Source: Lachnospiraceae bacterium
GTDB lineage: Bacteria; Bacillota; Clostridia; Lachnospirales; Lachnospiraceae
NCBI GenBank assembly: GCA_011959805.1
Contig: BLMC01000006.1
Coordinates: forward strand, 1 to 64,000
Length of the DNA stretch: 64,000 bases
Direction: 5' to 3'
The stretch's first letter is position 1, and each line of letters begins with the position of its first letter. Positions 53,669 through 63,020 of this stretch are shown here, piece after piece. The notes under the pieces were generated by a model. It searched no databases. It worked only from the letters and a program-made list of their open reading frames with translations, and had not been told where the DNA came from. The position numbers and the translations under genes were made by a program.

Positions 53669-55118
53669 GATAGTTCAGAAACAAAATAAAACACAAAGCG
53701 TAGACCAGCGCATGATTGTGCTGGAAATGTTATTGACGGAAAATGTATTTTCCCATATTGTTGTGCGGGAGGTACTAAACAAATACAATTATTTGCCACA
53801 ACAAGAGAAAGCCTTTATGAAACGACTTTATGAAGGTACTTTGGAGCGTCAAATAGAGTTGGATTATGTGATTAATCAGTATTCCAAGATAAAAACAGAA
53901 AAAATGAAGAAAGTTATCTGTGCAATTATGCGCATGAGTGTATACCAGATTTTGTATATGGATGCGGTGCCAAATGCTGCTGCCTGCAATGAGGCGGTAA
54001 AACTTGCACAGAAAAAAGGATTTGCTTCATTGAAGGGATTTGTAAATGGTGTTCTTAGAAATATTGCGCGAAATAAAGATAATATCACGTATACGAGTCT
54101 ATCCGTAAAATATTCTATGCCAGAGTGGATTATAAATCTATGGATAGAACAGTTTGGAGTTAAAACGACAGAAACTATGCTTGCAGGACTTTTAGAGGAA
54201 CATTTGGTGACTATTCGTTTTCGCAAAATGCTAGACTCCGTAGACGTTTCAATAGAAGATACTGTAAGTGCTGTGCGTAATGCACTTGCAGAACAAAGAG
54301 GAACAATAAAGCAGCATCCATATCTGCCCTGTGCGTATTGTTTGTCAGGTACGGATGATCTTACAAAGCTTCCCTATTATAAAAATGGTGCTTTTGTTGT
54401 TCAGGATATCAGTTCTATGCTTGCAATCAAAGCAATTGGTATTGAAAAGTATGTAAGTGATTTGAAAATTCAAGATACAAAAAAAATAATAACAGTAGTT
54501 GATTTGTGCGCAGCGCCAGGTGGAAAGTCCATGTTTGCGGCAGATATTTTGGAACAAAGTGGTGTTAATTATACAATATATTCAAGAGATATTTCTATAG
54601 ACAAAGTTGATACTATGTTAGAAAATTTTTATAGATGTCAACTAAAAAATATAATAGCAGAGATTGTAGATGCTACTGTGGAAGAAGAACGGCTTGTAGA
54701 GAACGCTGACATTGTGATTGCAGATGTTCCTTGTTCTGGTTTTGGTGTCATTGGGAAAAAACGTGACATTAAATATAGGACCACCCCAGAATCAATTGCG
54801 GAAGTTATCGCATTACAAAAGCAAATTCTTGCGGTGGCAGCGCGGTATTTAAAGCCGGGTGGAAGGTTGTTGTTTAGCACTTGTACGATTAATCAAAACG
54901 AAAATGAAAGGCACTTTGCATGGTTGCGCGATGTGTTAAAATTGGTGCCTTTATCATTGAATGACACACTGCCAGTTTGCTTACATACAGAGACAACGCA
55001 AGAAGGATACTTGCAGTTATTGCCGGGAGTACACAATGCAGATGGATTTTTTATCAGTGTATTTTGTAAGCCAGATAGGGAGGGAAAATATCAGTACGAT
55101 GGAGAAAGAATCATATGA
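53661..55118 (+). CDS. rsmB: 16S rRNA (cytosine967-C5)-methyltransferase
   Basis: A two-domain protein with an N-terminal NusB-like domain (about 1-140) and a C-terminal SAM-dependent methyltransferase. The SAM motif VDLCAAPGGKS, the catalytic ADVPCSGFGV and the motif VI STCTINQNEN are clear. I chose ATG 53661, which overlaps the end of the metallopeptidase gene (ATGACTAA) with GGGAG just upstream. About 485 residues. It is followed by rlmN, which overlaps its end. Confidence 0.95.
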   Translation: MTKIVQKQNKTQSVDQRMIVLEMLLTENVFSHIVVREVLNKYNYLPQQEKAFMKRLYEGTLERQIELDYVINQYSKIKTEKMKKVICAIMRMSVYQILYMDAVPNAAACNEAVKLAQKKGFASLKGFVNGVLRNIARNKDNITYTSLSVKYSMPEWIINLWIEQFGVKTTETMLAGLLEEHLVTIRFRKMLDSVDVSIEDTVSAVRNALAEQRGTIKQHPYLPCAYCLSGTDDLTKLPYYKNGAFVVQDISSMLAIKAIGIEKYVSDLKIQDTKKIITVVDLCAAPGGKSMFAADILEQSGVNYTIYSRDISIDKVDTMLENFYRCQLKNIIAEIVDATVEEERLVENADIVIADVPCSGFGVIGKKRDIKYRTTPESIAEVIALQKQILAVAARYLKPGGRLLFSTCTINQNENERHFAWLRDVLKLVPLSLNDTLPVCLHTETTQEGYLQLLPGVHNADGFFISVFCKPDREGKYQYDGERII

Positions 55119-56142
55119 TATTAAATCGATGACATTGAGTGAAATAAAGACGGTGATTGCGTCGATGGGCGAAAAACCATTTCGCGCCAAGCAGCTGTAT
55201 GAATGGATGCATGTGAAACTTGCAAGAAGTTATGAAGAGATGACAAATCTGCCTAAAAGTTTGCGGCAGCAGTTAGCACAAAAATATCCATACATTTCAT
55301 TGAGGGAAGTAACAATTCAAACATCGAAGCTCGATGGGACGAAAAAATATCTCTTTGCTTTGGCAGATGGAAATTATGTGGAGAGTGTTTGGATGCAATA
55401 TCATCATGGAAATTCTGTGTGCATCTCGTCGCAAGTAGGATGCCGCATGGGCTGCCGGTTTTGTGCCTCTACGCTTGATGGATTGGAAAGAAATCTTACA
55501 CCGTCAGAGATGCTTGAACAGATTTATATGATATCGAGAAATACTGGGGAGCGAGTTTCCAATATTGTTGTTATGGGTACAGGGGAACCACTAGACAATT
55601 ATGATAATTTGCTGCGCTTTCTATACATGGTTTCTGATGAAAATGGACTTAATATTAGCCAGCGAAATATTACTGTTTCAACTTGCGGTATTGTGGAGAA
55701 TATGAGACGGCTTGCAAAGGAAAAGTTACAGATTACATTGGCGTTATCTCTTCATGGTTCCACACAAGAAAAAAGACAAGAACTGATGCCAATTGCAAAC
55801 AGATATGCGATTGATGAGGTAATTAGTGCTTGCCGCTATTATTTTGAACAGACAGGTCGGCGTGTCACATTTGAGTACAGCCTTGTTGGCGGAGTCAACG
55901 ATACAGAGACGGACGCGGAAAATCTGTGTAAGTTAATAGCAGGGCTGAATTGTCATATTAATCTCATACCTGTCAATCCCATTCAAGAGCGTGATTATAT
56001 TGCGTCCGAGCGCAGAGATGTACTTAACTTTCAAAGTAGATTAGAGAAAAAGCATATCAATGCTACTGTTCGCAGGGAGATGGGCAGAGACATTGACGGA
56101 GCATGTGGCCAGCTGCGGAGAAGGTTTGGAGACTTGAATTAA
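55099..56142 (+). CDS. rlmN: 23S rRNA (adenine2503-C2)-methyltransferase
   Basis: Radical-SAM enzyme that methylates A2503 of 23S rRNA and A37 of some tRNAs. The cluster motif is CRMGCRFC, followed by GTGEPLDNY and SLHGSTQEKRQELMP; the C-terminal methylated cysteine is in DIDGACGQL. I chose ATG 55099 by family start (about 347 residues); its ribosome-binding site is weak and it overlaps the rsmB end by 20 nt, suggesting coupled translation. The frame extending to 54961 lies within rsmB and has no family match. Confidence 0.95.
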   Translation: MEKESYDIKSMTLSEIKTVIASMGEKPFRAKQLYEWMHVKLARSYEEMTNLPKSLRQQLAQKYPYISLREVTIQTSKLDGTKKYLFALADGNYVESVWMQYHHGNSVCISSQVGCRMGCRFCASTLDGLERNLTPSEMLEQIYMISRNTGERVSNIVVMGTGEPLDNYDNLLRFLYMVSDENGLNISQRNITVSTCGIVENMRRLAKEKLQITLALSLHGSTQEKRQELMPIANRYAIDEVISACRYYFEQTGRRVTFEYSLVGGVNDTETDAENLCKLIAGLNCHINLIPVNPIQERDYIASERRDVLNFQSRLEKKHINATVRREMGRDIDGACGQLRRRFGDLN

Positions 56143-56180
56143 CATTACACATGTGCTAATATAAGTAGAAGTGTGAAAAA

Positions 56181-56189
56181 TGATATAAT
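56181..56189 (+). promoter_or_regulatory. Extended -10 promoter of stp-prkC-rsgA-rpe
   Basis: TGATATAAT gives TG-n-TATAAT with the hexamer at 56184-56189, about 27 bp before the stp start. The -35 region is poor. Confidence 0.5.
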
Positions 56190-56215
56190 CATTCTCACTG
56201 ATTGGAGGAGAAAAA

Positions 56216-56956
56216 GTGAAGTTATTTTCTATAACGGATGTTGGCAGGAGAAGGGAAATTAACGAGGACTATCTATATACTTCGGATAAGCCGGTGGGAA
56301 ATCTTCCAAATCTTTTTATTGTAGCGGATGGTATGGGCGGGCATAATGCGGGCGATTATGCGTCAAAACATGCGGTGGAAAAGGCTGTATCAGTGATTGA
56401 ACAGTATACGGAAGAATATGATGCGGAGAATATACTGCAGAAGGCAATCGATGATGCCAACACACACATCCATCAAATTGCAAGACAAAACAGTAAATAT
56501 AAAGGGATGGGAACAACGTTTGTTGCAGTGACTTTTGAGGGAAATCATGTGACAGCTGCCAATGTAGGAGACAGCAGAATGTATATCATCAATGATTTCA
56601 TAACACAGATCACCAAGGACCACTCACTTGTTGAGGAAATGATAGATATGGGAGGAATAGATAGGGAAGCAGCAAGAAGCCATCCAGATAAGAATATCAT
56701 CACAAGGGCAGTCGGTGTAAAGGAGTATGTACTTGTGGATTTTTTTGACGTGCATATCGGACCAGCAGAGAAACTGCTGCTTTGTACAGACGGACTTACC
56801 AATATGCTAAAAGATAACGAAATACACAGGATTATCGTTGAGAGCAGCAGCTTGGAAGAAGCCGGAATCCGTCTGATTGAAGCTGCCAATCAAAACGGCG
56901 GGCGAGATAATATAGCTGTGGTTCTTGTGGAACCGTTTGGAGGTCGGAATGATTAA
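56216..56956 (+). CDS. stp: PP2C-type Ser/Thr protein phosphatase
   Basis: Manganese-dependent phosphatase of 246 residues that opposes the kinase encoded next to it. The motifs are TDVGRRREINEDY, FIVADGMGGHNAG (metal-binding Asp), NVGDSRMYII, SHPDKNIITRAVG and LLLCTDGLTNML, with the last DN in GGRDNIAVV. The start is GTG 56216 with GGAGGAG upstream. It overlaps prkC by 8 nt. Known also as PrpC. Confidence 0.96.
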   Translation: MKLFSITDVGRRREINEDYLYTSDKPVGNLPNLFIVADGMGGHNAGDYASKHAVEKAVSVIEQYTEEYDAENILQKAIDDANTHIHQIARQNSKYKGMGTTFVAVTFEGNHVTAANVGDSRMYIINDFITQITKDHSLVEEMIDMGGIDREAARSHPDKNIITRAVGVKEYVLVDFFDVHIGPAEKLLLCTDGLTNMLKDNEIHRIIVESSSLEEAGIRLIEAANQNGGRDNIAVVLVEPFGGRND

Positions 56957-59438
56957 GTTGGGAATGCTGATTGGTGGTCGTTATGTGGTGCTGGAAAAGA
57001 TTGGCACTGGCGGCATGTCGGATGTATACAGAGCAAAAGATCAAAAGCTGAATCGGTTTGTGGCGGTCAAAGTGCTAAAACAGGAGTTTTCGGAAAATCG
57101 GAATTTTGTGTCAAAATTCCGGGTGGAAGCTCAGGCGGCGGCGGGACTTATGCACCCAAATATTGTAAATGTTTATGATGTGGGAGAAGAAGAGGGAATT
57201 CACTATATTGTGATGGAGCTTGTAGAGGGTATTACACTCAAAAAGTACATTGAGAAAAAAGCTAGACTTACTACAAAGGAAGCTATCAGCATTGCAATAC
57301 AGGTTGCAATGGGGATTGAGGCGGCCCATAACAATCATATCATACACAGAGATATTAAACCACAAAATATTATTATTAGCAAAGAAGGAAAAGTTAAGGT
57401 AACTGACTTTGGCATTGCCAAAGCAGCGTCGAGTAATACAATTACTTCCAATGTAATGGGTTCTGTCCATTATACGTCACCAGAACAAGCAAGAGGGGGC
57501 TTTTCGGACGAAAAAAGTGATATTTACTCTATGGGAATTACATTGTTTGAGATGCTGACAGGACGAGTACCGTTTAATGGTGATACCACGGTAGCTATTG
57601 CCATTAAGCATATACAGGATCCCATGCCGCTTCTGCGAGATTTTGTGCCGGAAATACCACAGAGTGTAGAAAATATTGTTATGAAATGTACACAGAAGAG
57701 TCCAGACAGACGATATCAGTGTATGAGTGAGATGATAGCTGATTTAAAGTGCTCTCTGATTAATCCAGATGCTGTAATTGCTCAGGTGAAACCAGAGGAG
57801 GATACAGGCAAGACTAAGATTATGCCAAACAGTGATCGGGTTGCATCTATTTCCGTACCACCAGTATTAAATACAGTGTGGGAAGATAAAATACCACAGA
57901 AGGAAACATATGCGGATGAGGCTGATTTAGAAGCGATGCCAGATTTGATAGCACCAGTAAAATCGAAAAGAAAAAGCAATAATTATGAGGAGGAGGCTTA
58001 CGAGGATTTCTATTATACGGATGATACATACTATGATATCATTGAAGAGAAACCCGAAAAAAATAGTATACAAAGGAAAACGAACAAGACATCAAGTTCT
58101 TCTAATACGAAGAAGTCAGTGAAAAAGCCAACCAAGAAGTCAGCGAAGAAATCTGCAAACAAGTCTGGAAATAATAAGCAGAACACAAAAACAAGGCAAA
58201 ATAAGTCAACTGTAACTTCAAATAAGACATATGATTATTATGAAGAAGATTATGCACAGGAGACTGTCAATCGTCAGAATGTTCGCGAGAGTACATATGA
58301 TTATGATGAGGATTTTGAGAGAAACTACGGGAAAAACGAGTATGATTACAATCCAAAAGCAGAAGGTTTTACGACAGTTCTTACAGTAATTGCTGCGGTA
58401 ATTGTCGGATGTATTTTGTTGTATTTTGTAGGACAGGCAACTGGAATGTTTGAGCAGATTGGAGGAGCACCACTTCACAATAAAGTCAATGGAAGTGAGG
58501 CTGATGAAAGTGTAGTGATGCCAGAGTTTGCAGACCAGGATGTGGAAACGGTCAAGGAGGCGCTCAATTCCGTCGGATTAGGATATAAAACTACATATAT
58601 TGAATCGACACAATACACAAAAAATAAAGTGATATCAGCTGCACTTGAAAATGGTCAGACAGTGCTTCCTAATGATAAGATTCCTGTGAATACAACAATT
58701 GTGTTGACAGCAAGTGCAGGGACAAATGGAATTAACGTTCCTTCTGTACAAGGCTTGTCGGAGGCAGAAGGAACCGCAACATTGACCAAGGAAGGCTTTA
58801 AGGTGGCAAAGACGCAGGAAGCTTCGGCTGAGTATCCAAAAGGAACAATCATTGCACAGTTTCCAGAGGGAAATACTACAGCACCGATTGAATCTGAGAT
58901 TACAATTGTCATAAGCAATGGCAGCGATCAAGTTGAGGTGCGTATGCCGGGAGTTCTTGGCAGTGCAAAGGAGACTGCAATCAGTGCGCTGGAAGCGGCA
59001 GGGTTGGTGGTCAATAGTATTGAAGAATCATATAGTGAATATCCTGAAGGGCAGATTTGTTATCAGAGTTATGAAGCAGGGACGACGGTTACAGCAGGAA
59101 CGACAGTTGATTTGAAGATTAGCATTGGAAAAGAGACTGCAACGTACAATTGTAGTCTGCTCATACAAGCACCTGAAGATTATATTGGCGGTAATGCAGA
59201 GATACTTCTTACAACTGCTGACAATTCACAGCAGTTGTGGTCTGCACAGAGTATAACAGCATTTCCAGTACCGATTAATTTGAATAATTTCACAAGTCCC
59301 TCTGCTTATGGGATAGTAATTGTCACCTATATAAGAAATGCGGAACAAGTTGTGACAGATGCAGACGGAAATCAAACGATACAAGTAGTTCCAGAGGCGG
59401 CACAGACAAAACAGAATGTACAATTTACAAAAAATTAG
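56949..59438 (+). CDS. prkC: PASTA-domain Ser/Thr kinase
   Basis: Membrane kinase sensing wall fragments or lipid II. The kinase domain (about 1-275) has GTGGMSDVYRA, the catalytic VAVKVLK lysine, HRDIKPQN and DFGIA. A Ser/Lys-rich juxtamembrane part (about 360-440) follows, then one membrane segment (about 478-500). Outside are three PASTA repeats (starting near MPEF, NVPSV and MPGVLG) and a C-terminal about 85-residue tail that is not PASTA. I chose ATG 56949 after GGAGG; it overlaps stp. In Bacillus the homologue triggers spore germination. Confidence 0.95.
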   Translation: MIKLGMLIGGRYVVLEKIGTGGMSDVYRAKDQKLNRFVAVKVLKQEFSENRNFVSKFRVEAQAAAGLMHPNIVNVYDVGEEEGIHYIVMELVEGITLKKYIEKKARLTTKEAISIAIQVAMGIEAAHNNHIIHRDIKPQNIIISKEGKVKVTDFGIAKAASSNTITSNVMGSVHYTSPEQARGGFSDEKSDIYSMGITLFEMLTGRVPFNGDTTVAIAIKHIQDPMPLLRDFVPEIPQSVENIVMKCTQKSPDRRYQCMSEMIADLKCSLINPDAVIAQVKPEEDTGKTKIMPNSDRVASISVPPVLNTVWEDKIPQKETYADEADLEAMPDLIAPVKSKRKSNNYEEEAYEDFYYTDDTYYDIIEEKPEKNSIQRKTNKTSSSSNTKKSVKKPTKKSAKKSANKSGNNKQNTKTRQNKSTVTSNKTYDYYEEDYAQETVNRQNVRESTYDYDEDFERNYGKNEYDYNPKAEGFTTVLTVIAAVIVGCILLYFVGQATGMFEQIGGAPLHNKVNGSEADESVVMPEFADQDVETVKEALNSVGLGYKTTYIESTQYTKNKVISAALENGQTVLPNDKIPVNTTIVLTASAGTNGINVPSVQGLSEAEGTATLTKEGFKVAKTQEASAEYPKGTIIAQFPEGNTTAPIESEITIVISNGSDQVEVRMPGVLGSAKETAISALEAAGLVVNSIEESYSEYPEGQICYQSYEAGTTVTAGTTVDLKISIGKETATYNCSLLIQAPEDYIGGNAEILLTTADNSQQLWSAQSITAFPVPINLNNFTSPSAYGIVIVTYIRNAEQVVTDADGNQTIQVVPEAAQTKQNVQFTKN

Positions 59439-59460
59439 TACAGATAAAGTGGGTAACATT

Positions 59461-60345
59461 ATGCAGGGTAAGATCATTAAAGGAATTGCGGGTTTTTATT
59501 ATGTTCATGTTCCCGACAAGGGTATCTATGCATGTAAGGCAAAGGGAATTTTTAGAAAAGAGAATATTAAACCACTTGTAGGTGATAATGTTGATATAGA
59601 GATTACACATGTAAAAGATTTTGAAGGAAATATCAAGACTATTCTTCCAAGAAGGAATGAACTCTTACGTCCTGCGGTTGCCAATATCGATCAGGCATTG
59701 TTAATTTTTGCTATGACAAAACCAGAACCAAATTTTAATCTTCTTGATCGGTTTTTAATTATGATGCGACAGCAAGGATTAGAGTGTATTCTGTGTTTTA
59801 ATAAAAGTGACCTTTCAGATAGTGCACAAAAGGAATACATTGCACAAATTTATAAGCACAGTGAATATTCAAGTTTATTTTTAAGTGCTGAAAAAAGAGA
59901 AGGAATTGATGCGTTAGCACAAAAACTGTATGGTAAAACTACGACTGTAGCTGGACCAAGTGGTGTAGGAAAATCATCAATTATAAACTGTTTACAAAAA
60001 GACAAACAGATGGAGACTGGAGAAATCAGTGAGAAGATTGCTCGTGGAAAACATACAACAAGACATTCAGAGCTAATTACAATTTCTGGAAATACTTACA
60101 TTATGGATACGCCGGGATTTAGTTCTTTGTCTTTGTTCTCACTAGAAAAGGAGCAACTAAAAGATTATTATCCAGAATTTGCGTCGTATGAGTCTGAATG
60201 CCATTTTTTGACATGCACTCATATTCATGAACCGATATGTGGAGTGCGTGAGGCATTAACAAAGGGGCTCATCAGTCAGATAAGGTATGACAATTATGCA
60301 GCACTTTATAAGGAACTAAAAGAGAAAGAAAAGAGGAAATATTAG
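59461..60345 (+). CDS. rsgA: Ribosome small subunit-dependent GTPase RsgA
   Basis: Circularly permuted GTPase that helps mature the 30S subunit. An N-terminal OB domain (about 1-65) is followed by the G4-like FNKSDL, then G1 GPSGVGKSSIIN and G3 DTPGFSS, in the permuted order. The C-terminal zinc site is in CHFLTCTHIHEPIC. I chose ATG 59461 (about 294 residues); an upstream frame start inside the prkC end is not supported. rpe follows with 1 nt between. Confidence 0.95.
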   Translation: MQGKIIKGIAGFYYVHVPDKGIYACKAKGIFRKENIKPLVGDNVDIEITHVKDFEGNIKTILPRRNELLRPAVANIDQALLIFAMTKPEPNFNLLDRFLIMMRQQGLECILCFNKSDLSDSAQKEYIAQIYKHSEYSSLFLSAEKREGIDALAQKLYGKTTTVAGPSGVGKSSIINCLQKDKQMETGEISEKIARGKHTTRHSELITISGNTYIMDTPGFSSLSLFSLEKEQLKDYYPEFASYESECHFLTCTHIHEPICGVREALTKGLISQIRYDNYAALYKELKEKEKRKY

Positions 60346-60346
60346 T

Positions 60347-60994
60347 ATGAATTATCTATGTCCTTCAATACTTGCAGCAGATTTTTGGGAGCTTGGCAGA
60401 CAAATTGCAATTGTAGAAAAGGCAGGGGTCCCTTATTTGCATATTGATGTGATGGATGGCATGTTTGTACCGTCCATCTCTTTTGGAATGCCAGTGCTTG
60501 AATGTGTAAGAAAAAAATCGAAACTTTTTATGGACGTGCACATGATGGTAAAAAATCCTGAGCGCTATATTGAGGAATTAATTCAGCTAGGTGCGGATGG
60601 CGTGACTATTCATGTGGAGGCATGTGATTGTATAACAGAAACACTTTTAAAAATACGGGAGCTTGGTGCAAAAACAGGGCTTGCGATTAATCCAGAGACT
60701 CCTGTGAGTGCAGTATTTCCTTATATGGAATTGGTTGATATGGTGTTGGTGATGACAGTGCATCCAGGATTTGGCGGACAGAAATATATAACTGGTTGTT
60801 TTGAAAAGATTCGGGAAATGCGACATGTAATCAATGAGAGCTATCCTGAAGTAAAGCTGGAGATTGATGGTGGTGTGACTCTGGACAATTTGGAGAAAAA
60901 TCTTGAGATAGGGGCAAATGTTATCGTGACAGGATCTGCCATATTTAAAGGTGATATAGAGGCGAACGTCCAAGAATTTTTAAAACGGATGTAA
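60347..60994 (+). CDS. rpe: Ribulose-phosphate 3-epimerase
   Basis: TIM-barrel enzyme of the pentose phosphate pathway, 215 residues. LCPSILAADFWELG at the start, HIDVMDGMFVPSISFG with a metal-binding Asp, DVHMMVKNPERY, and VHPGFGGQKY are all family signatures, and LEIDGGVTLDN near the end has the catalytic Asp. It ends the stp-prkC-rsgA-rpe string; a thiamine pyrophosphokinase gene that commonly follows is absent. Confidence 0.97.
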   Translation: MNYLCPSILAADFWELGRQIAIVEKAGVPYLHIDVMDGMFVPSISFGMPVLECVRKKSKLFMDVHMMVKNPERYIEELIQLGADGVTIHVEACDCITETLLKIRELGAKTGLAINPETPVSAVFPYMELVDMVLVMTVHPGFGGQKYITGCFEKIREMRHVINESYPEVKLEIDGGVTLDNLEKNLEIGANVIVTGSAIFKGDIEANVQEFLKRM

Positions 60995-61178
60995 GAAATT
61001 GTTCAAAAATTTAATCTTGCTTATCTTTTTCTTTGATAGCATTCCTTGAAAATCATTTGTATAGTCTGCTATGCACCTGACTTTTAAATTATATTTTTGA
61101 AGAAAAATCCCACATATTTTTAAAAGTTCTTTTTAACAATGCTTAATCAAAATTTTTCATTAAATGGATAAAAAAGGG

Positions 61179-61206
61179 TTGCTTGAATTTAAAACTGTGT
61201 TATAAT
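61179..61206 (+). promoter_or_regulatory. Promoter of the cheY-like gene
   Basis: TTGCTT (61179-61184) and TATAAT (61201-61206) are 16 bp apart, with an extended -10 (TGTTATAAT). It excludes the earlier in-frame start at 61183. The bases 60995-61178 are AT-rich and show nothing further. Confidence 0.75.
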
Positions 61207-61236
61207 GATACAGAATGCCTGAAAGGTGGTGAGACT

Positions 61237-61599
61237 ATGGCAAATGTAATGGTAGTGGATGACGCTGTTTTTATGAGGATGACAATTAAAAAAATGCTTG
61301 AGGCACATGGACATTCGGTAATTGGAGAAGCAGGAAATGGTGTGGAAGCGGTAAAAAAATATGTGGAGATAAGACCAGATGTTGTACTGCTTGATATAAC
61401 AATGCCTGAGATGAACGGGGTAGATGCATTGAAGCGAATAAAAGAAGTCGATGCAAAAGCGAGAGTGATTATCTGTTCTGCGATGGGACAGCAGGCAATG
61501 GTTGCACAGGCGATTCAGAGCGGTGCAAAGGACTTTGTCGTGAAGCCATTTGAAGAAGGACGATTGGTTGCTGCTGTGAATAGAGTGATGGCAATGTAA
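61237..61599 (+). CDS. CheY-like single-domain response regulator
   Basis: A 120-residue receiver domain with no output domain. The acidic pair is in VVDDAVF, the phosphorylated Asp in VVLLDITMPEMNG, the conserved Ser in ICSAMG and the Lys in FVVKPFEEG. ATG 61237 has AGGTGGTGA at good distance. In sequence style it is like CheY of Gram-positives, which binds the flagellar switch, but no flagellar or kinase gene is adjacent, so its partner is unknown. Confidence 0.93.
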   Translation: MANVMVVDDAVFMRMTIKKMLEAHGHSVIGEAGNGVEAVKKYVEIRPDVVLLDITMPEMNGVDALKRIKEVDAKARVIICSAMGQQAMVAQAIQSGAKDFVVKPFEEGRLVAAVNRVMAM

Positions 61600-61669
61600 C
61601 TTTATTACTTTGATAAATAATGATACAGCAATAAATACATACGAAAAAAGAAAAAAATGAAAATAATGG

Positions 61670-61698
61670 TAGACAAACCATTATTTTTATTGTATGAT
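61670..61698 (+). promoter_or_regulatory. Promoter of the LacI-family gene
   Basis: TAGACA (61670-61675) and TATGAT (61693-61698) are 17 bp apart. The tandem operators begin directly after the -10. Confidence 0.75.
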
Positions 61699-61701
61699 AG
61701 A

Positions 61702-61727
61702 GAAAACGTTTTCTGGAAAACGTTTTC
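61702..61727 (+). promoter_or_regulatory. Tandem LacI-type operators
   Basis: GAAAACGTTTTC occurs twice in perfect form, at 61702-61713 and 61716-61727, 14 bp centre to centre. The central CG with flanking A/T is typical of LacI/GalR-family sites. They cover the transcription start of the regulator gene, so autorepression is likely. Confidence 0.85.
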
Positions 61728-61780
61728 TTAAAGAAACAACAATGATATCTGTGGTGTTCTATTAAGTCTAGGAGAAATGG

Positions 61781-62782
61781 GTGATTTATGAGTTGGTTTC
61801 AATAAGGGATGTAGCAGGTAAAGCTGGAGTGGCGATTTCTACAGTATCCAAGGTACTAAATCACTATCCAAATGTGAGTGAGGAAACAAAACAGAAAGTA
61901 ACTGCGGCAATCGAAGAACTTGGATTTCTTCCTAATACAATTGCCTCGGCACTGTCTTCCAAGAAAACAGGAAGAATTGCGCTAGTGCTTGATGTAAATC
62001 GACATGCACAGACGGTTGATGAGATTCCAATGCAATATATTATTGGAGCAATCAATAAAGCAAAGGAAAAAGGAATCGATATCATCACAGTGTTCTTTAC
62101 CATGATTGCTGAGATGAACGTGGAGGGGATGACACGATATTTTCAATCCCAAGGGATAGAAGGATTACTTATATGCGATCTTTCAAAAGATGATGTCACA
62201 TTGAGAACGCTGGTGGAGGCGGGAGGATTTAAAAGTGTGCTTATTGATGCGCCAGGCATCAGCGAGAATACATCAAGTATTCACATTGATAATGCAAAGG
62301 CGCAATATGAGGTAGCGAAGAAATTTCTAACAGGAAAACAAAATAAAAAGATTTTGTATCTCTCTGGAAAGAAAAATGGTTATGTCTCTGAGGAGCGATT
62401 AAATGGCATGAATAGGCTGGCGGAGGAGATGGGACTTCAAGTGTTAGTTAGAACTGGAAACTTTAGTGAACTCGAGGCAAGAAAGTTGACAATGCAGTAT
62501 GCAAAGAGCAAGGATGCGATTATATGTGCATCAGATTTAATGGCAATTGGGGCAATGAAAGCATTGATTGATATGGATATTTACAGACCTGTGTGTGGGT
62601 TTGATGGCGTAAGTTTAATGGGATATGCAGGCAAGCAAATGCATACTGTAAAGCAAGACTTTCAGCAGATTGCAGCAAACGCTGTGGAAGAACTTTTTCG
62701 TTTGATGGAAGGGGGAAGTGGGCAGGATATTGTGATACCGCACAAACTGATTCGCATCAAATATTTGGATGTGATTTCATAA
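61781..62782 (+). CDS. LacI-family transcriptional regulator
   Basis: A 333-residue repressor: an N-terminal helix-turn-helix (SIRDVAGKAGVAISTVSKVLN) with hinge helix NTIASALSS, then a periplasmic-binding-protein-like sensor domain (about 62-333). The start is GTG 61781, 7 nt after AGGAG. It lies upstream of glycogen phosphorylase, so an alpha-glucan or maltose-type signal is a fair inference, but the ligand cannot be read from the sequence. Confidence 0.93.
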   Translation: MIYELVSIRDVAGKAGVAISTVSKVLNHYPNVSEETKQKVTAAIEELGFLPNTIASALSSKKTGRIALVLDVNRHAQTVDEIPMQYIIGAINKAKEKGIDIITVFFTMIAEMNVEGMTRYFQSQGIEGLLICDLSKDDVTLRTLVEAGGFKSVLIDAPGISENTSSIHIDNAKAQYEVAKKFLTGKQNKKILYLSGKKNGYVSEERLNGMNRLAEEMGLQVLVRTGNFSELEARKLTMQYAKSKDAIICASDLMAIGAMKALIDMDIYRPVCGFDGVSLMGYAGKQMHTVKQDFQQIAANAVEELFRLMEGGSGQDIVIPHKLIRIKYLDVIS

Positions 62783-62818
62783 AAGTAGCAGAATATGGAT
62801 TATTAAAATGCATATAAT

Positions 62819-62897
62819 TTAAGAATGCCATTGGTATTCTTGCTGCGGCGTGCAAGTTAGCTTTGTCGACATAGAATATTTGCACGCTTGCAATAAA
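62819..62897 (-). repeat. Dispersed intergenic repeat, copy C (reversed)
   Basis: Read on the minus strand it begins TTTATTGCAAGCGTGCAA and carries AAGCTAACTTGCACGC, ending with the hairpin AAGAATACC...GGCATTCTT. The first stem GCGTGCAA/TTGCACGC has 8 perfect pairs. It matches copies A and B. Confidence 0.8.
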
Positions 62898-62899
62898 AG

Positions 62900-62958
62900 G
62901 TAACTGTTTAGATAACTCATTGAACTATTATGGATTGCAGATTTGTCTAAACTGTTAC
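62900..62958 (+). other. Long inverted repeat before glgP
   Basis: GTAACTGTTTAGATAA (62900-62915) and TTGTCTAAACTGTTAC (62943-62958) are complementary at 14 of 16 positions around a 27-nt loop. It lies about 60 bp before glgP and may be a leader structure or operator. No T-run follows. Confidence 0.55.
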
Positions 62959-63020
62959 AGTAAAAGGAACTTATTAATATCAATAAATGCTGTAAAGGCA
63001 GCAAGAAAAGGAGTAGAAAG

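Noticed and set aside
54961-55098. N-terminal extension of rlmN
   Set aside because: The region is the end of rsmB in another frame and has no RlmN similarity.
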